Source: Spironucleus salmonicida
Taxonomy: Eukaryota > Fornicata > Diplomonadida > Hexamitidae
DNA: 64,000 nucleotides
Assembly (NCBI GenBank): GCA_000497125.2
Contig: CM035321.1
Location: 70,001 to 134,000 of the forward strand
Direction of reading: 5' to 3'
This document shows, piece by piece, positions 43,169 to 57,995 of this stretch. A program made the translations under genes and the position numbers. The notes under the pieces are model-generated. The model was given only the letters and a program-made list of their open reading frames with translations. It was not told the origin of the DNA and did no database searches. Positions within the stretch are counted from its first letter, which is position 1. The number at the start of each line of letters is the position of its first letter.

Positions 43169-46100
43169 TCACTGAGTTTAACATAATAATGCAGTACCTC
43201 TCATGGCCCACTGAGCGGGCCTCTTCTCGGATCTAAGCTTAACAGCGAAGATAAAGTTCTACCCGGTACGCATTGGAGTCTTGTAAACAGGGCATTCGTA
43301 CAGCATGATGCCTGATTTATCTTTTACAGGCGCGGTGACGACATCACTGGTACTTTCAGTTGCTTCTACAAGCAGAACAGGAAGAGGCGCAAACATCTAC
43401 TTGGACGCTGCATCAATAATAATTTCTTTCTTAGGCTCCCACTGGGCGCCTTCGAGGAATAGTCCATGGATATAAACAGCACCAGACATTTTAGGCTTAT
43501 TTGTCTGGGCTTATTTTTCATCCTTGAACTTCATGACCGACGTCTGGATCATAACCTTGTCTAAAGACCAAGGTGCACCATTAGTAGTGTTGCTACGAGT
43601 AATTTCTTGCTTTACAGATGTAAGGAACCCGTTAGGGTTAAAGAAACCAGTCAACCAGAAAGAAGCAGGCTACTCCTTCATTAACCAGTTAGAATACTAT
43701 GTACATCTGGCCGAAACATCTGATAACCATTATCCTAGCGTTGGAGAAAGCCAGGATATATTTAACCAGCGTGCAGGCACTCTAGCATCGAAGATAGCAT
43801 CCAATGCATCTTATAAATGTTCAGTCATAATAATAGAACCCGCCATAGCTTGCTACAAATCAATAAGTGTGCTGCGAATCATGCTCAGCACAGCTTACAT
43901 TCTTTCGATTTCCTATCCCAAGAAAACAGTCAGGGCCTTAGGAGATGACGAATCTCCATTGAGGGCTTTTAAGTATTATGGAACCTAGTGCTTAAGATCA
44001 TACTTAGGTGGCAGTTTGGTTAAAATATCTTTGGCTTACTTGAGAACTACATCCTCTCTAGACCCTCCTGCTTTAGAACCGCCTGCATCTTTAGGTTAAA
44101 TACTAAGAATAGTTCCTAAAACTGCAGTTGTTTCAGCTTACCTAAATGTAATTTCTGCATTAGGGTGCATCATTAAAGCTTATGGCTTGTCAATCATAGG
44201 CAAATTATCAACAAATTTTCTGATATCATTAATATTAGGTTAAGCTCCAAAAGTTGGCATTTTATAAATTGGAGCACAGAATGAATAGTTAGGTTCGAGG
44301 ACTTATCCTGAAACCCATTCAGCAGTATAAACATTCATTAACTTTCTGTCAAAATCGTCCGTAATACGTCCACCGTAGTGCACTTCTGCTATCATGTAAC
44401 AGATAGTTTTCCATGAAATTTGTTAGTTCTTTCTTGGGTCGAGAGAATACAAATATGACTGCAGGAACTAGATAGAGGCATTAAAGTCATGCTAACCAAA
44501 CTCATACTTAATGCACCAGCCAAGAGGGCCGTACTTCTTTCGCTCAATAATGGTTGAATGCAAATACGCGATTGAATATATAAGAGGAAGCCATTGTGGC
44601 TTGTCAACGGACTCGACAAGGTCCTACGTCATTTGATTAAATGTTCTCTTTAATCCAGCACGAAGGCCTGACGGAGGGTCGTTTGTAAGCTTAATCGACT
44701 TTTACAATAAGCCAATCGGGAATTTCTCGCTTCTTTCCGTAGTGAGAATAAGTCTGAAATCTGGATGAGGGCCCTACTTGGGGTTGAGTGCAGCGAAAAT
44801 ACCCCCAGTTCCCTAATTAGTGCCGATAGCAGGATCCAAGTCCTTGATGTCTTTCTTATCACGACTATCGCCATCATTGTCCCCTCCAAGGGCATTAATA
44901 TAGGCATATCTTTCCCTAACATCTAATACCATGTCGTCAACCTCGGCCATAAACTTGATAGCAAGATGGGAATTGTTGATCATTGCCCATCCACCGTTAG
45001 TGATGCAGTCAGCGACCAGGCGTCGTGCCGCAGGTTCTTATCCTTATCCCATGGAAATCGACTTCAATTCGATCTTTCTCTTCTTAGCAAACATTTCTAA
45101 TTGGCCGGTAGGGTCAGAACCCAATGAAAGCAAGAAACAAACTGGCATGCACTGGTTCGTCTCATTGATCAAAATGTCATCATAATCCGCCACTACAGGC
45201 TCAACAAACTCTTTCCCATCTTCTTTCATGCTCGGATCCTTAGAAGCAAAGCATGATTAAATATATGCAGACGCAGCTAACATTGTCCTATCTTCACGCA
45301 AACATCTAATTAATAATAGTTTTTAGAATTCATTAAGTCTGCCTTCGTATTCTTATGGTAATTTCGCTATTTCAATAGCTTCTTCGTTGTAATAGTTTTT
45401 CCATTCTGACTCATTTTCAGATATCTACTGTGGTAATTGTGCAAATGCAGATAATGCAGAAAGAGCAACAACATTAAGCCATGAATTATCAGCAACGAAT
45501 TAAGGCTTAGACTTTATATTCGATAAATCTAAAGCTGCACCCCCACGAATAAATACAAAAAATTCTTGCTAAGAAATTTTATCCTTCTTCATATCTATTT
45601 TCAAGCACAAATTCAATACAAACAACAATTTATCGCGTTCATATAGACCACGCATAACATACTTGAATAGTTTAAGCGTCATGTATGAAATGATCTGCTG
45701 AATTCTTCTTGCGGCTATATTATTAGGAGGTGCTTCTAAAATAGAAAGATCGAATAGATCCAAGAATTACTTGAGTGATGTTTAATACATGTTATTGACT
45801 AGCGTCATCTCGGTAATAAGGAAATATATAATAGCTCCGCGTGTGGCAACTATAACATACTCTTCACGGGCTTCGTTAATTCTCTTTTCTGTTTCAGCTG
45901 CATTCGCTAGTTTTTCCTTAACTTCTTCGGTCGTTTACTTAGTTTTGTTGAGAACCTCAACTAAAGAGGAGTCGTCAAGTAAATTTCCAGTCGTGTTGCT
46001 TAAACGCTCTAACAAATCTCCCTCCAACTGCAAGGCGATTTTCTTATTAGAGTTAACCTCTTCAAGCAATTAGCGTCTCTGTTCTTCTAGTTCTTTGCGT

Positions 46101-49100
46101 TCAATATTAACTGTTCTGGACAACAATTATGATTCTAAACCACCAAATGTTACTGTAAAATCGATAATAGAGGTTTTAGCATAAGTTTCAGGGCTATATT
46201 TAGGGTTAGGGAGCTTAGTTGTGATGAACAACTTGAAGTTTTCATCGATTTACTTCGTTTAATCGCCAATTTTTACCTCCTTTCTTGTTCCAGTAATAAT
46301 ATATTGTTTTTCTAAGATGGGGTCTAATACTGGATCGATCTCTTCCTCAACATCTTCGATGAGCAGTGGTAAACCGTTTTCAACGGCATTCTCTAAAATC
46401 ATTCTAAACCTCTTGTTATTCAGAGTGGTAACCTGAATATCTTGCTTGTACATGTTCTTGATCCAGGCAGCAGCCTGATTCTGGGGATCAACCATCAACG
46501 GATACCTTGATGATGAGCTTACAATAAGACCATTCTGGGTGGAAAGATCGTCAGTGGGCAGACCCTAAAGTCTCCACTCACCTATCTATGCCTCTGTCGT
46601 CAGGAACTAAATAATTTCGTTCTCGATGTTCTTAGAATATGGGATCTTCCTCTCCACCATATCCTTCAACCATACTTGACTTAGCAGCATGGTCCTATAT
46701 TATTGGTTGAATGGCCCTGCATAGCTTTAGAATGCAGCTGCTAAAGAGCAGTCTCCGACCAGACGTATGATGGCATCGTCTAGTTCCTTCGCCTGTATTC
46801 CCCATCTCTTTCTCTCACCAGACAGCCCGTTGATTAGTGCCGAAGCAGCGTTCAACCGCTTCTGCGTCAGATCGGCTTCGTCTTGGAGAGCTTGCTTTTC
46901 CGCATTAGCCTTATTGAATACCTCTTCGAGGACATTAAGCGATTTTTGCTTATCGTCTAGTTCACCTTACGCCTTCTTTAACTTATCCATAGCTACTTTG
47001 AAGACTGCCTCCATTTCACGCACAAATCTACGCTTAGGTTCAACTTCCAATGCTATAAAATGATAATCACGCATTGCAATAACCCATGAAAACAAACCAG
47101 CCACGTCACTAAAAGATTTCTACGCATTCTCAAACTTGAAATCAGGTTATTCTATATATGGAAGTAAAAGTTCGCATGTTTCATCAGTAATTGAATCTTT
47201 ATCAAAAGCTTAAAGTCGTTTAAGGAAGTTATTTTGCATAACATTTAGTGATTATCCCCATGATGGTAGACAGCCTCGAACAAGTGCTTTTTCAGGATCA
47301 TATACTAACTTTTCCATCTTTTCATTGAAAAGCACTAAGACAGTGTCAAAGATCTTTTAAATAATATAAGGTGGTTTACCAAGCTTCTTAACATTATTAA
47401 TAGCATTGGCTGTGATAGAATTTAGAGCTGACTCGGCTTTTTCTAGTAATGGCATTGCAGCAGCAAGACCTTGCTCAGCTACTTCCTTCTAGGCATTAAT
47501 TTCGTCTGCCTAGGCCATACATGCGTCAGCATCCTTTTGTACAACAGCCTTCACTTTCTCTGCTTCGTTTTTCTTGATGGTAATATCTTTCATCATTTCA
47601 TCGGTCTTGGCCTGTGCTACAGCTAGTTCTTTCTCTTTCTACTCTAAGTTGATCCTCATCGTTGCTACGTCATCTCCTGCTTATTAAAGGATATCCAAGC
47701 CTTTTTTAAGACGGTTGTTCTATGATGACAGGTCATTAACCTTTTTAGTGTAGAGCTGCTTAAATGAGGATAGGAACGAAAGATATGACTTGGGGGTCAC
47801 GTAAGTCTGTCTTCTGAATTAATTAAAATATTATTATGTAATAGTACTCATACTAGAGTGTATGTTCGCAATAAACTGAACTAGACTTGGGACAGTTTAG
47901 TCATTGTTAACTTTAATATCAAATCCTTCGCAAAGCTCGCTTGCTGCTACCTATTCTAGGGCTTCCCTTGACCAAGACTGGAACCAGTCAGTGGTACAAC
48001 CTGAGACTAGACCTGGGAACTTTCTAGATCTGGTTCTAAACTTATCGCCTACAGGTGAGAAGCATAGGATAATGTGCAAATTGGCCTTGTTGCGGTTGAT
48101 GAAGAAGTTCCAAAGGTTTTCGTTGGTATCTGGCATACGAGCGTTCCATTTCTTAAAAATAGGTCTAATATCATTAATGATACCTTCAATTTCATCCTTG
48201 GGGAACAGAGCAGGAATTTCACCTGCAGTAAGTATATTATTGATTTTTTCTAAAAATAACTCCTACTTGATGTCGTTATCGGTAAAAATAAAAGAACATC
48301 CTCGCCCGGTTAACCCAACCTATTTATAAAGCTTTCTAAGGTCCTCTTCTAAATTGCTTATATTGTAACTCCTAGACATAACCAATTAGAATAAATCATA
48401 ATCTGCAATATGAGTTGCCATTCTCGCGCAAGATTATTTCCCGGAACCACCTACACCGACTAGCAGAGCATGTCCACCAGGAGTTCTAATAATTCTAGAT
48501 ATTCTAAGAATATGATTAATACAAGAGTCGAACATAACTAACTTGAGCTAGAATTTACGGTTCTTATCGTTGTGGTCCTTCATATACATATTAAGTCTAT
48601 TGATCATTACTTCTTTATCATACACAGGCTCATAAATTTTTGGAACAACAATTTCCTGGTCATCTGGCACATCATCAGGGGCATCTCTCATAAAATCAGC
48701 GATATAGATATACTTATTATCTCCTCCCTATTGAACATAGTTCTGTGCTTCCTATGACAATTACTCATTAAGCTCTTCTTGTGCAACTACGTACAGTTAG
48801 TTGCTGAACCAGTTGATATCTTGCTCTGTTGTAAATTTATCAGGAAGAACTCTGCAGCACTCATTTGCCCAAAGATGAACCAATTATTTGGAGTTGGTGA
48901 TAACATCATTCTCTGTGTTTATGAATCCCTAAGTAATTTTGCTCAAGTCGCGCAGGTTGAATACATAATGGAACTTAGCAGGGGTCGGAAGCATCTTAAT
49001 TTTAGTAGCCTACCAGAGCTTTCTGGTTACTGCTACCAGCTTGTTGGCCGTTGTTGCAACTTCCTCACTGAACCCTCTGTCGATAGAATAATGGCCCTTA

Positions 49101-52100
49101 ATGATAGTGCCAAAGATTACATCAAGTTGATCTGGGGCAGGAAGATTGATGTTAAAAGTGCAATAGTGTGACTTGAGTCTATCTGGTATGTCATTTCTAC
49201 CACCACCTGGAATTGGCATAGCGCTGATAAAGGTAAAATCTTAAAAGCTGTGGAATTCTCCAGGCTTATCAAGCGCGTATAAGCCCCTCTCCTCAATAAT
49301 CTGACGGGTAAGCTCGTTTGTTGGCTGGTCCGTCCATTCATTGATAAGAGGAATATTAACTTCATCAATGAAAACGATGCCTTTCTTTCCGGCAACGGGG
49401 CCATAGCTAGTACCCATTCTTTTTTCAACGAAAGCTTCAATATTGCTCTGCAGGATACCTCCGGTAGTGGCTGATGAAAAGTTGACATTTCTGATAGCAA
49501 ATTTCTCTTTGTCCTACTCTCCTAGGAACCTAAATATATCTTTTGTCTTTCCTGAACCAGCTTCACCAGTGAAAAGTATATTAAACTAAGATCTATTTAG
49601 CTTCTAAAGAAGATAGTTAATTGTTGTATTATCTACGGTCGGAATAAGAATTTCGCCAAAAGGAATTGGCTATGGAGGAGGATACGTGTATGAAGGAACA
49701 ATATCAGTCCACTTTTACCATTGACCAGAGTCATTTATGAAATAGTTGTAAATCTGGTCTTGAGTATTCTCTAGCGTAGGATAGTCTATTTGCGCATTCT
49801 TAGCAGCCTGATTATCATATAAAAACTTTTATAGAATCTTTTTATCGTCTAAATCTAAGACAGCGCCAAATGACCACATGATAGCAAACAAAATTATCTT
49901 CTTGAAAGCCATAGGATTAATCTTTCCAATAATCTGCGATGCATTCTCGGCGATACATTGCAATTGTGCTTATTGAGGATTGCAAAAACCCTCCGCAATA
50001 ACAAATTATGATGAACTAATAGCTTCCGCTAAAACTTCACCATTATTCTATTTGTCTTCCATGTTAGCCAGCTTGCTCTCGACACCGCTTCCATCATAGA
50101 TAAGGGCGGTAATAATATTTAGAAGTTATCTTATCAATTACAGTGGTGGAACATTGAACAGAGGTTTAACCTCGAGATCGGTAAATTGATATAAAGCATC
50201 CAGTAATCCAGATGAATCTAACATCTAGGTCATGATGTTGACTTACTCGCCTTGCCAGCCCTTAGTCCACGAAATGTAGAATGGTTTCCATCCATATGCT
50301 TTAAACCCAGACATATAGATCATACCAGCTCTAGAAACTGTAGCCGGAGAAGCGTTGGCCAATGAGTCAATTTCCAAAATAAGCTTCAGATTCTTAGACA
50401 TTGGGATTCTATCAGAATTTGCTAGTGTTAATGTCTTGTTGTCATCCATGACTGTGTTGAGATTTTCAATCCAAACTGCATCGACAGGTCCGTTTAGAGT
50501 CAGCATGATGAAATGTTCGGCCTTGACTGCCTTTCTCCACAGAGCTGAAAAAATACCGTCCGTCCAGTCTCCAGTTGAAGCATCTAGCCTACCGAACATT
50601 TGAGGGGCTGTGATAGCTTTGGGGTTCATTTTAACAATCTGGAACTTCTGGCCAGTTATATTTTGCTGACATTTGGCCAATGTGTGAAGGGTGCACGATT
50701 TTCCAGCTAAAGTAGGCCCAAGAAGCATGATAGAGTGGCGCACGTTATATGTTTCGTAAAATTAAATAACTGACTTAACCCAGTCTGGTTACCTTTGTAT
50801 ATTGAGCTGCTGTGTCACAGTAACAATCATATTTTCTAGAGTCTCGTATTTATTTTCAGGAGGTTTGATACCTGGAAACAGGTCAGTTGTCAAAGATTCG
50901 AAGAGAGGGATATCAGGGGCGACCAACTTAGATCTGTTCATGTCCCGTAAAACACGAAGCAAGATGAATGACTCAGTTAACGTTTTATCGTGAGCATTAT
51001 CTCTTCTTTATTCTCCACATGTACGCAGAACGGACAGGATGTTTCTTAAACCAAAATCATAATGGCGCTACTAGGATAATTGCTATTCGCACAATTGATA
51101 AAGAATGTAAAACTTTTTCGCTAGCATCTTGGATTCTGAGAACCCAGCTGCTGCTAACTTAACATCCATGATAATTTGGCGATCTGGTACCATCATGGCA
51201 ACGGAACGGAATAATGCCTTCAGATTTTCTAGCAATTCTTAACGACCAGCATAACCTGGGTTCATGGTAATGAAATATGCAGCAGAGGTAAGCAATGACA
51301 CCATGCAACCGTCTGTGTAAAGGAACATCTTCTTTTTCTCCTTAATAGCAGATAATACACAGAAGATCTATTGTGCGGCCACTGACATAACATCAAGTTC
51401 AATACGATTGAATTCATCAAAATCTCCAAAACAACCGCACTAAGCAATACCTCTATAAATTTTACCGAGACCCTTATAATCCATCTGATCAGAACAATTG
51501 AACACAACTACGAACATACCTACTGCCTTTCCCATATCCTTTACAGTTTCGGTTTTTCCAGTACCAGCTGGTCCGGCTGGGGCTCCGCCTAAGCACATAC
51601 CTATGGCCTGGGCCAATGTTATATAACATCTATCAGTTAAAGGAGTAACAACTAATCTTTCGTTAACACCTAAATATTCGTAGTTATATGTAAAATCAAT
51701 ATCAGTAATCTACAACCTGCATGTGTCTAGTTCTGTGTTCCAATAAAATCTTGTTTATTTTAACCAGTCAAATTCAGTCGCCGAACGAACCTTAGCTGCT
51801 ATTAAATCATTAAAAATATCACGTTGATGTACATGAATAGTGATTAATGTTTCTACGTTAGTTCTTTGTCTAGGAACCATTTCCTATTATTTAGTAATTT
51901 CAACTAACAGATCAAATACATCATTGTTCTTCTTAACAACATTCTCTAAAGCTCGCTTATCTGTTCTAGCAGTTCTAAAAGCTTATTCACACCACAAAGT
52001 CCAAATGATTTATAAACATAGCAAGGTAACTTAAGCAGGATACGCCTCGAAATATTCTTTTAGTAGATCCTTGTAATCAGGTCTACTTAAATCTTAAGCA

Positions 52101-55100
52101 GCCTAACGAACAATATCTTTAATAGATCGCTACATAACAGAAATTAAAGTATTCAACCAATCTTCAATTGGTCCTGAAGCAACCACTGGTACTGATAACA
52201 CAACCTTTTCTCCAGTTTTATCATTAAGAGCTATTATATTGTTTCTTTTGGATGTAGATTTATCAAAATCAACATGATAGACTGCGTCAAAAATAGATAA
52301 CAAATGTCCTTATATTTATTAAGGGTCTGATTACTAACCTAAAATTTCTAATAATACTGGATCAGATACGAAATAAAAGCGAGGGAATAAGTTACGCTTT
52401 TGTTCTAAATACCCTGACAGCGACTTTTGGCACTCTTCTAATTACTCTATGAGATGTGGTAAAAGTGATTTAAGCGTGTCATCCTGGGAAGTCATATAAA
52501 TAACTCCAGGGTTTAGATTGGCGCCGCCCATTATCTTTATCCAAGTCTTATCGATGTTTCCGAACCTTTTCGCCTCAGCTGGCAGCTGACGTGCGATATC
52601 TCCAGAACTGAAAACAGCCTCCAAATAAATCCAGTTCTACTAGACCTACAACCATAAACTGAGGGTTTCGTCAAGCGTCGATAAACGCTTAACCCACTAA
52701 AATATTTCATCTTTGAACGGCTTGTTATATCTGTTTGACTGAATAGAACTTAGGAGCATTTGAGAATCTTCCAATGCACTAATTAACTCAGACGTTTCTG
52801 CAGCATTGAGAATTACCTTGCCTCTTGACTTAAATTCGTCAAATACAAAGTTCGTGGATTTCCACTGGTCCCTAATTTAATTTACCTTAATCTCGATGTC
52901 AGTCTCTTTTGTTGCAGCATTGCAAATATCTTCAATATCTTCTGAATATTTAACCGGATCAGCAGATAATACATCAGAAAGCTTGAAAGTATCTGGATCA
53001 GATAATATTTTAAGCACTGATTCTGATTTAGTTTTTTCTGAAATCTCTTGCCAATGTCTAGGTTTCATTGCTGGATTCGACATGGCTTAAAACGTTGGGA
53101 GAATAAGATTAAAATCATCAATTTTTTACTTTAACTCAATAAAAGCATCCCAGTCTCTCATGTCTTTTGGTAAACGCATGCATCTGTTTTAGAAATCACC
53201 CATCTTGATTTATACCTCTTCAAAATTAAGATCAAACCATAACTTATCTGAATAACCATCTATAGTTGTAATAACATCCTAGTATAAAGTATATAATTAA
53301 TTTAATAACTTCAAATCTTTTTGCATCTTAACTAAATCTGGGTATTCAGTTATACTTAATCCAAAAAGACGTTCGCCTGTTGAATAAGTAAGCCATTTTC
53401 TTTCTATTTCTGAAAATTATTATTAAAACTCGCGCAATCTTATAACTGCACCTCTTGGTGGTATACCAGGTTCTCTAGGTCCCTTTGTATTCCACTATTC
53501 AGTGAAATTAGCTACAGTTCCTTAAAAATCAGAAACTTATGATACTAAATCCTCTTTTAACCCACCTTATAAATCTTTAAGATTATACTACATTATAATA
53601 GCCTGTTATTAAATAGTTTTAAGTCTATAATTTAATTAGTCTACTTATTCTACTTCTTCTACAGAAACCTTTATATCAAACTAATTCATAATTTGATATG
53701 AATACTCAATTGGTTAGACTTTATTATCAAAATCTGCTTCCAACTCTCTTAACTTTGTTAGAGCTGCCATTATTTTTCTTACATCATCCAAATCATTTAT
53801 TTAAACTGAAATTTAATTTTACACATCATTAATAGTATTTGTCAATATTGAAAGCTATAATTACGCAAAGTTATTTAGTTTTGCCGCATATTATGCCTTC
53901 CATGTTTATGCCTCATTTATCATGGATTGCTTAATGGATTCTGTTTTCATTAAAAATATTCCCTGTTCTATATAATCTGGAATTAAATCGACATGATCTC
54001 CAATATTATCATAAAAAGTTAATTTATCCACATATAGCGATAACTCTGGTTTATTCTCGATAAATTTTTTAAAGACTTCGTCTTTATCATTTATCCAAAG
54101 ATGTTTAAATGATGAGAAAATGTTTAACTACTAAGTAAGATGGAGCTCTAACGTAGAGAAATATTATTATAATGATAATACAAGTTTTAACATTTGTCTA
54201 GAACCTCCAATGTACTAAAACATTGAATTAGACACATCAAAAGATTATAAATCTTCTAAACGAGCAACCTACTAAGCTAATCCCTCATCCAGTTAAGATA
54301 GTACCTGTTATTGGTTTTCGTTGTTCCAAACTACTGGCGCAGTTTTCTTATTATTGACAGTCTCTTCATTCTCTGTGTTGTTGGAATATATTACTGTTTT
54401 GGTTGTTGAAAGATTTAAAAACAAATTATCAACCATATCTGATTTTTTAACTTCATAAATTGGTTTTATTGATGTCAATATATTTTAATAATATTTACCC
54501 TATGAGTTCCACTTAGGTATACGCTTTGTAGATGTTAATACTAATACAACTAACTCATTTAAAATAACTGATAATTTATCTTATGAAGGTATTAGCTATA
54601 TTTCAGGATAAACCAGTTCATAATCACAGGAAATAAGACTATCATAATCAAATTCTTGTGTTAAATGATTATTTGGATAACAACAAGGATCTATTCTAGA
54701 TATTCTTGCATGCAAAGATCTAAACGTTCTCTCAGTTGCCAAAAATACCGCAGCATGTACTCTATCATGCATTTTATTAATAAAATCTTTTATAGCTATC
54801 TTAATAACATATGCAGCGCCTTTTTTCTTCGATATATCCTCTTCTGTTTATTCTTCTTTATAATCAGGGTCAAAATAAGTTACAATCGTTGATAATACCA
54901 AATTATTAAGCATTTCTGCGTTTTAAGAATCAGACCTTACCAAATATCTTGAGACAATTTATGAAATTGCATCACAGGTACCAGCCGCAACAAAAGCAGA
55001 CCTTTTGAAAATAAACTCAGCCGACTATATTGTATGCGGCTTTGCTTTCTCTAAATATGTTTTATAATTTAAGGCATTAGAATATTTTTCTAAATAGTTA

Positions 55101-57751
55101 GAGAAAATTCTTTTTGCATGAGAGGTAAATTCCGCAGTTTCCACAGTATATTGTTCAGGAATAGATTTTTTTGATGGGCTATTTATATCTACAATTGTTC
55201 CTCCTCGTGTTTCATCCTATTTTGACTTAAATGGTACTCTAAGATGCAACGGTAACAAAGTAGTGCAAGCTATTTGCTTTAAAGAATCATCTATTCTAAA
55301 TTTCATAATATCATTTATAGAATGAATGGTTTCTTTAAGTATATCCACCTAATCAATTACTTATTTTATGTATTATTCTAAATTCAATGAAGTCCAGCAA
55401 ACCTAATCTAAAAGTGGTTGTATTTTTTTCTACAATTTATGCATAAGTGGCTGCATAAGATCAATAGTATCTGAATGAATTTGTTCTGGTAATGACTCTA
55501 TGTCAATTACTAATTATTATAATACATCTCTAGTACCTAGTAACTATGCTTTGTGAAAAACAATAGACAAAACATTATCAGGTATATCAACATTAATTTA
55601 ATAAAGCATATCAGTTTCTCTTATAAGCTCGCTGATCGCAACATCAAAGTTAACAAGAAGGCTCTGGTCTGGTCCTCTCACTAAAACTGTACTCTAAAGA
55701 GAATTTCTTATCTATTAAATTGATTGTGACCATTTCAACAAATTATCCTCCTCAAACTATAGCAGAGACTCCATTGTTGTATTATATATTCTACTGGCCT
55801 ATCTTCCATATTTATTATATTATAATAATGGCATATACCCAAATGGTATGTTATCTTTTGATTAATTTTACATTAGTAATACATTATCGCTGCTATGATT
55901 TCCAATACCCATTTACCATTATTCTTTTTACTCATCTGAAACTTATATAAAAATTCTTTTGAAAAAATTATATGGTCTTGTTATTCTATTAGCTACTAAT
56001 CTTCCCCATGTAATAATTCCAGCCACTTTGGTAAAACCAGAAGGCAAAGGTGCTTATAAATCACCTCTTCTAACTTTATTATAGTAATCAGCAATATGCT
56101 TTATATAAAGGATAAATTTTTACTATAAAATATCATACTTTAAAATAATCGTATTTTACAAGTTTGGTCTGTTTAATATACTTGTTAATTACGTAACTAT
56201 AGATATAAGATCGTCTAGAGATGCTGTAGGATCGTTAAATTGATCATCAACATACTATGATAAAGACTACTCTAAAGCAATAACACCTTTTTTATAATCT
56301 TAATAATCCAAATCGAACTACTGTACACGATGTTACAATGGATCATATGGCTTTTGCTTAAGCACTTGTAATAAATCTTATTACTATTTAATGATAGGGT
56401 GTAGTCCTGAAAGGGTAGATGCTTCTAAAGACGAAAAATTTTACTTTGTAATAATGATATCTGCGATTTTCTTAAGTCTAGCACAGAATAATTCATAGTT
56501 TCCAAAAATTGCCTATTCTGAAAAATTAAATTACTTTTCTGCTCCTGAAAGCAGTAGTTTTTCTTTAATATTACAATATTCATTTTAAAATGTTGATAAT
56601 AATGTCAAACATGCATCAATTTTTTGTAATAATGATTTATATGGGGCATCCACTAATTTTTCTACCAATCTTTCAGAACTTGTTCCTGCACTAAGAATAA
56701 ACTCCTTACAAGATTTTATCATCTAATTTGCTATTTTTACTAATAATATTGTCATATTTTCTCTAGATCCATAGTACTTAGCCATTGAGTGAATAATACG
56801 AATAGTCTCCATTAAATCTGGTATTGTCAGAGTCATTTTACCTGGCTCTCCAGAATAAAGAGGCAATAAAATATCTTCAATAGTTTACAAATATTTCAGG
56901 TTATCTTTTGCTTCATTACCACATTCAAGAACTCTTTACTTGACATTTTACCACCTTTTTACCACAACAGATTAAGCCTGTTATAATATTCTTACAGCTG
57001 AAGGGATCCAAGGAATTTGATTCATCTGTGTCGACATTCCATTAAATACAGACATCCTTGCTCTCCAATAAACCTGTTCTGTTTCAGGTCCTGAATCATC
57101 CGAATTTATTCTTAATTTTTCTGAATCAACTAAAAACTATTCAACTTAATTACAAATAGAGGCCACAGATTATTCAATTTAAGTTAATTAATCTGGAAAT
57201 TCTTATACTAATTTTTAAATGCCAGGTTAATCAGGCGGTAATTTTGAAAATAGAACATTCTCTGGAATTGATAAATCAATCTTTTCCTACAAAATTAATT
57301 AAAATTTTTATAAATTTTCTACAAATTTACGAACTTGATTTAAGAACATTTATTAATGTTATTAATTTACCATTACTCCCCAATCCGATTATCTTTCTAA
57401 TAAAGGATAATATACTCTTTGTAGCAAGAGTTAAAACTATTCAACATAATTTCCTGAAATATTACCATACATAATATCAGATTCTAAATTTGCAGGCGCT
57501 ATACTTCTGTTAGTATGCCTAATAAAATAATAAATAACACCAGGATTCGCGTTTGATGGATTATTTGAATAAGATATACGTCCATTATCAGCAAAAAATA
57601 AAGCTACTGGATTCCCTTAAGCCTAAAAAAGGGAAGATAACTTATTTAATATATTTAAATCTTATAATTGCTCAAATACTTCATCTTTATCTAGTTCAAA
57701 TCCTTCTGCAAGTCTGTTGCAAAGCCATATCACTTTAGGATCTTGAGCCAT
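43169..57751 (-). CDS. Outer-arm dynein heavy chain, gamma (DNAH5/DNAH8) type
   Basis: One frame of 4,860 codons without an intron; start, four P-loops and stop are all in register. Tail: about residues 1-1950. AAA1 P-loop [14 protein letters not shown] at about 2060, AAA2 GPTLAGKS at 2345, AAA3 GEAGSGKT near 2730, AAA4 GVGGSGKQS at 3099 with the conserved Q written TAA. The stalk coils and microtubule-binding domain lie at about 46770-47700, AAA5 begins [19 protein letters not shown]6 has [20 protein letters not shown]. The end ([20 protein letters not shown] ... [10 protein letters not shown]) has the R-T-x-x-N-F-I-F and W-x-x-R-G-x-A-L-L-C of gamma chains. It drives outer-arm microtubule sliding in the axoneme. 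I did not check every codon for an internal TGA. Confidence 0.93.
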
Positions 57752-57995
57752 TTTAAGTTGGAAAGGAAATTTTTGAGAGAATTAGAACACGTAGTGTTGT
57801 ATTATAATTCTAAAAAGAAAAATTCTATTAGTTAATTTAGTATAACTAAATATAATAGTAGTTAGTTTAGCTTAATATTAAAAAAGTAGAAACAAATATA
57901 AGTTATTTTTAGATATAAATAATGCTTATCAGATTATATACAACTATATAATCTCCAGATTATAAACTATTAATCAAATATAATAATTAAATTAA

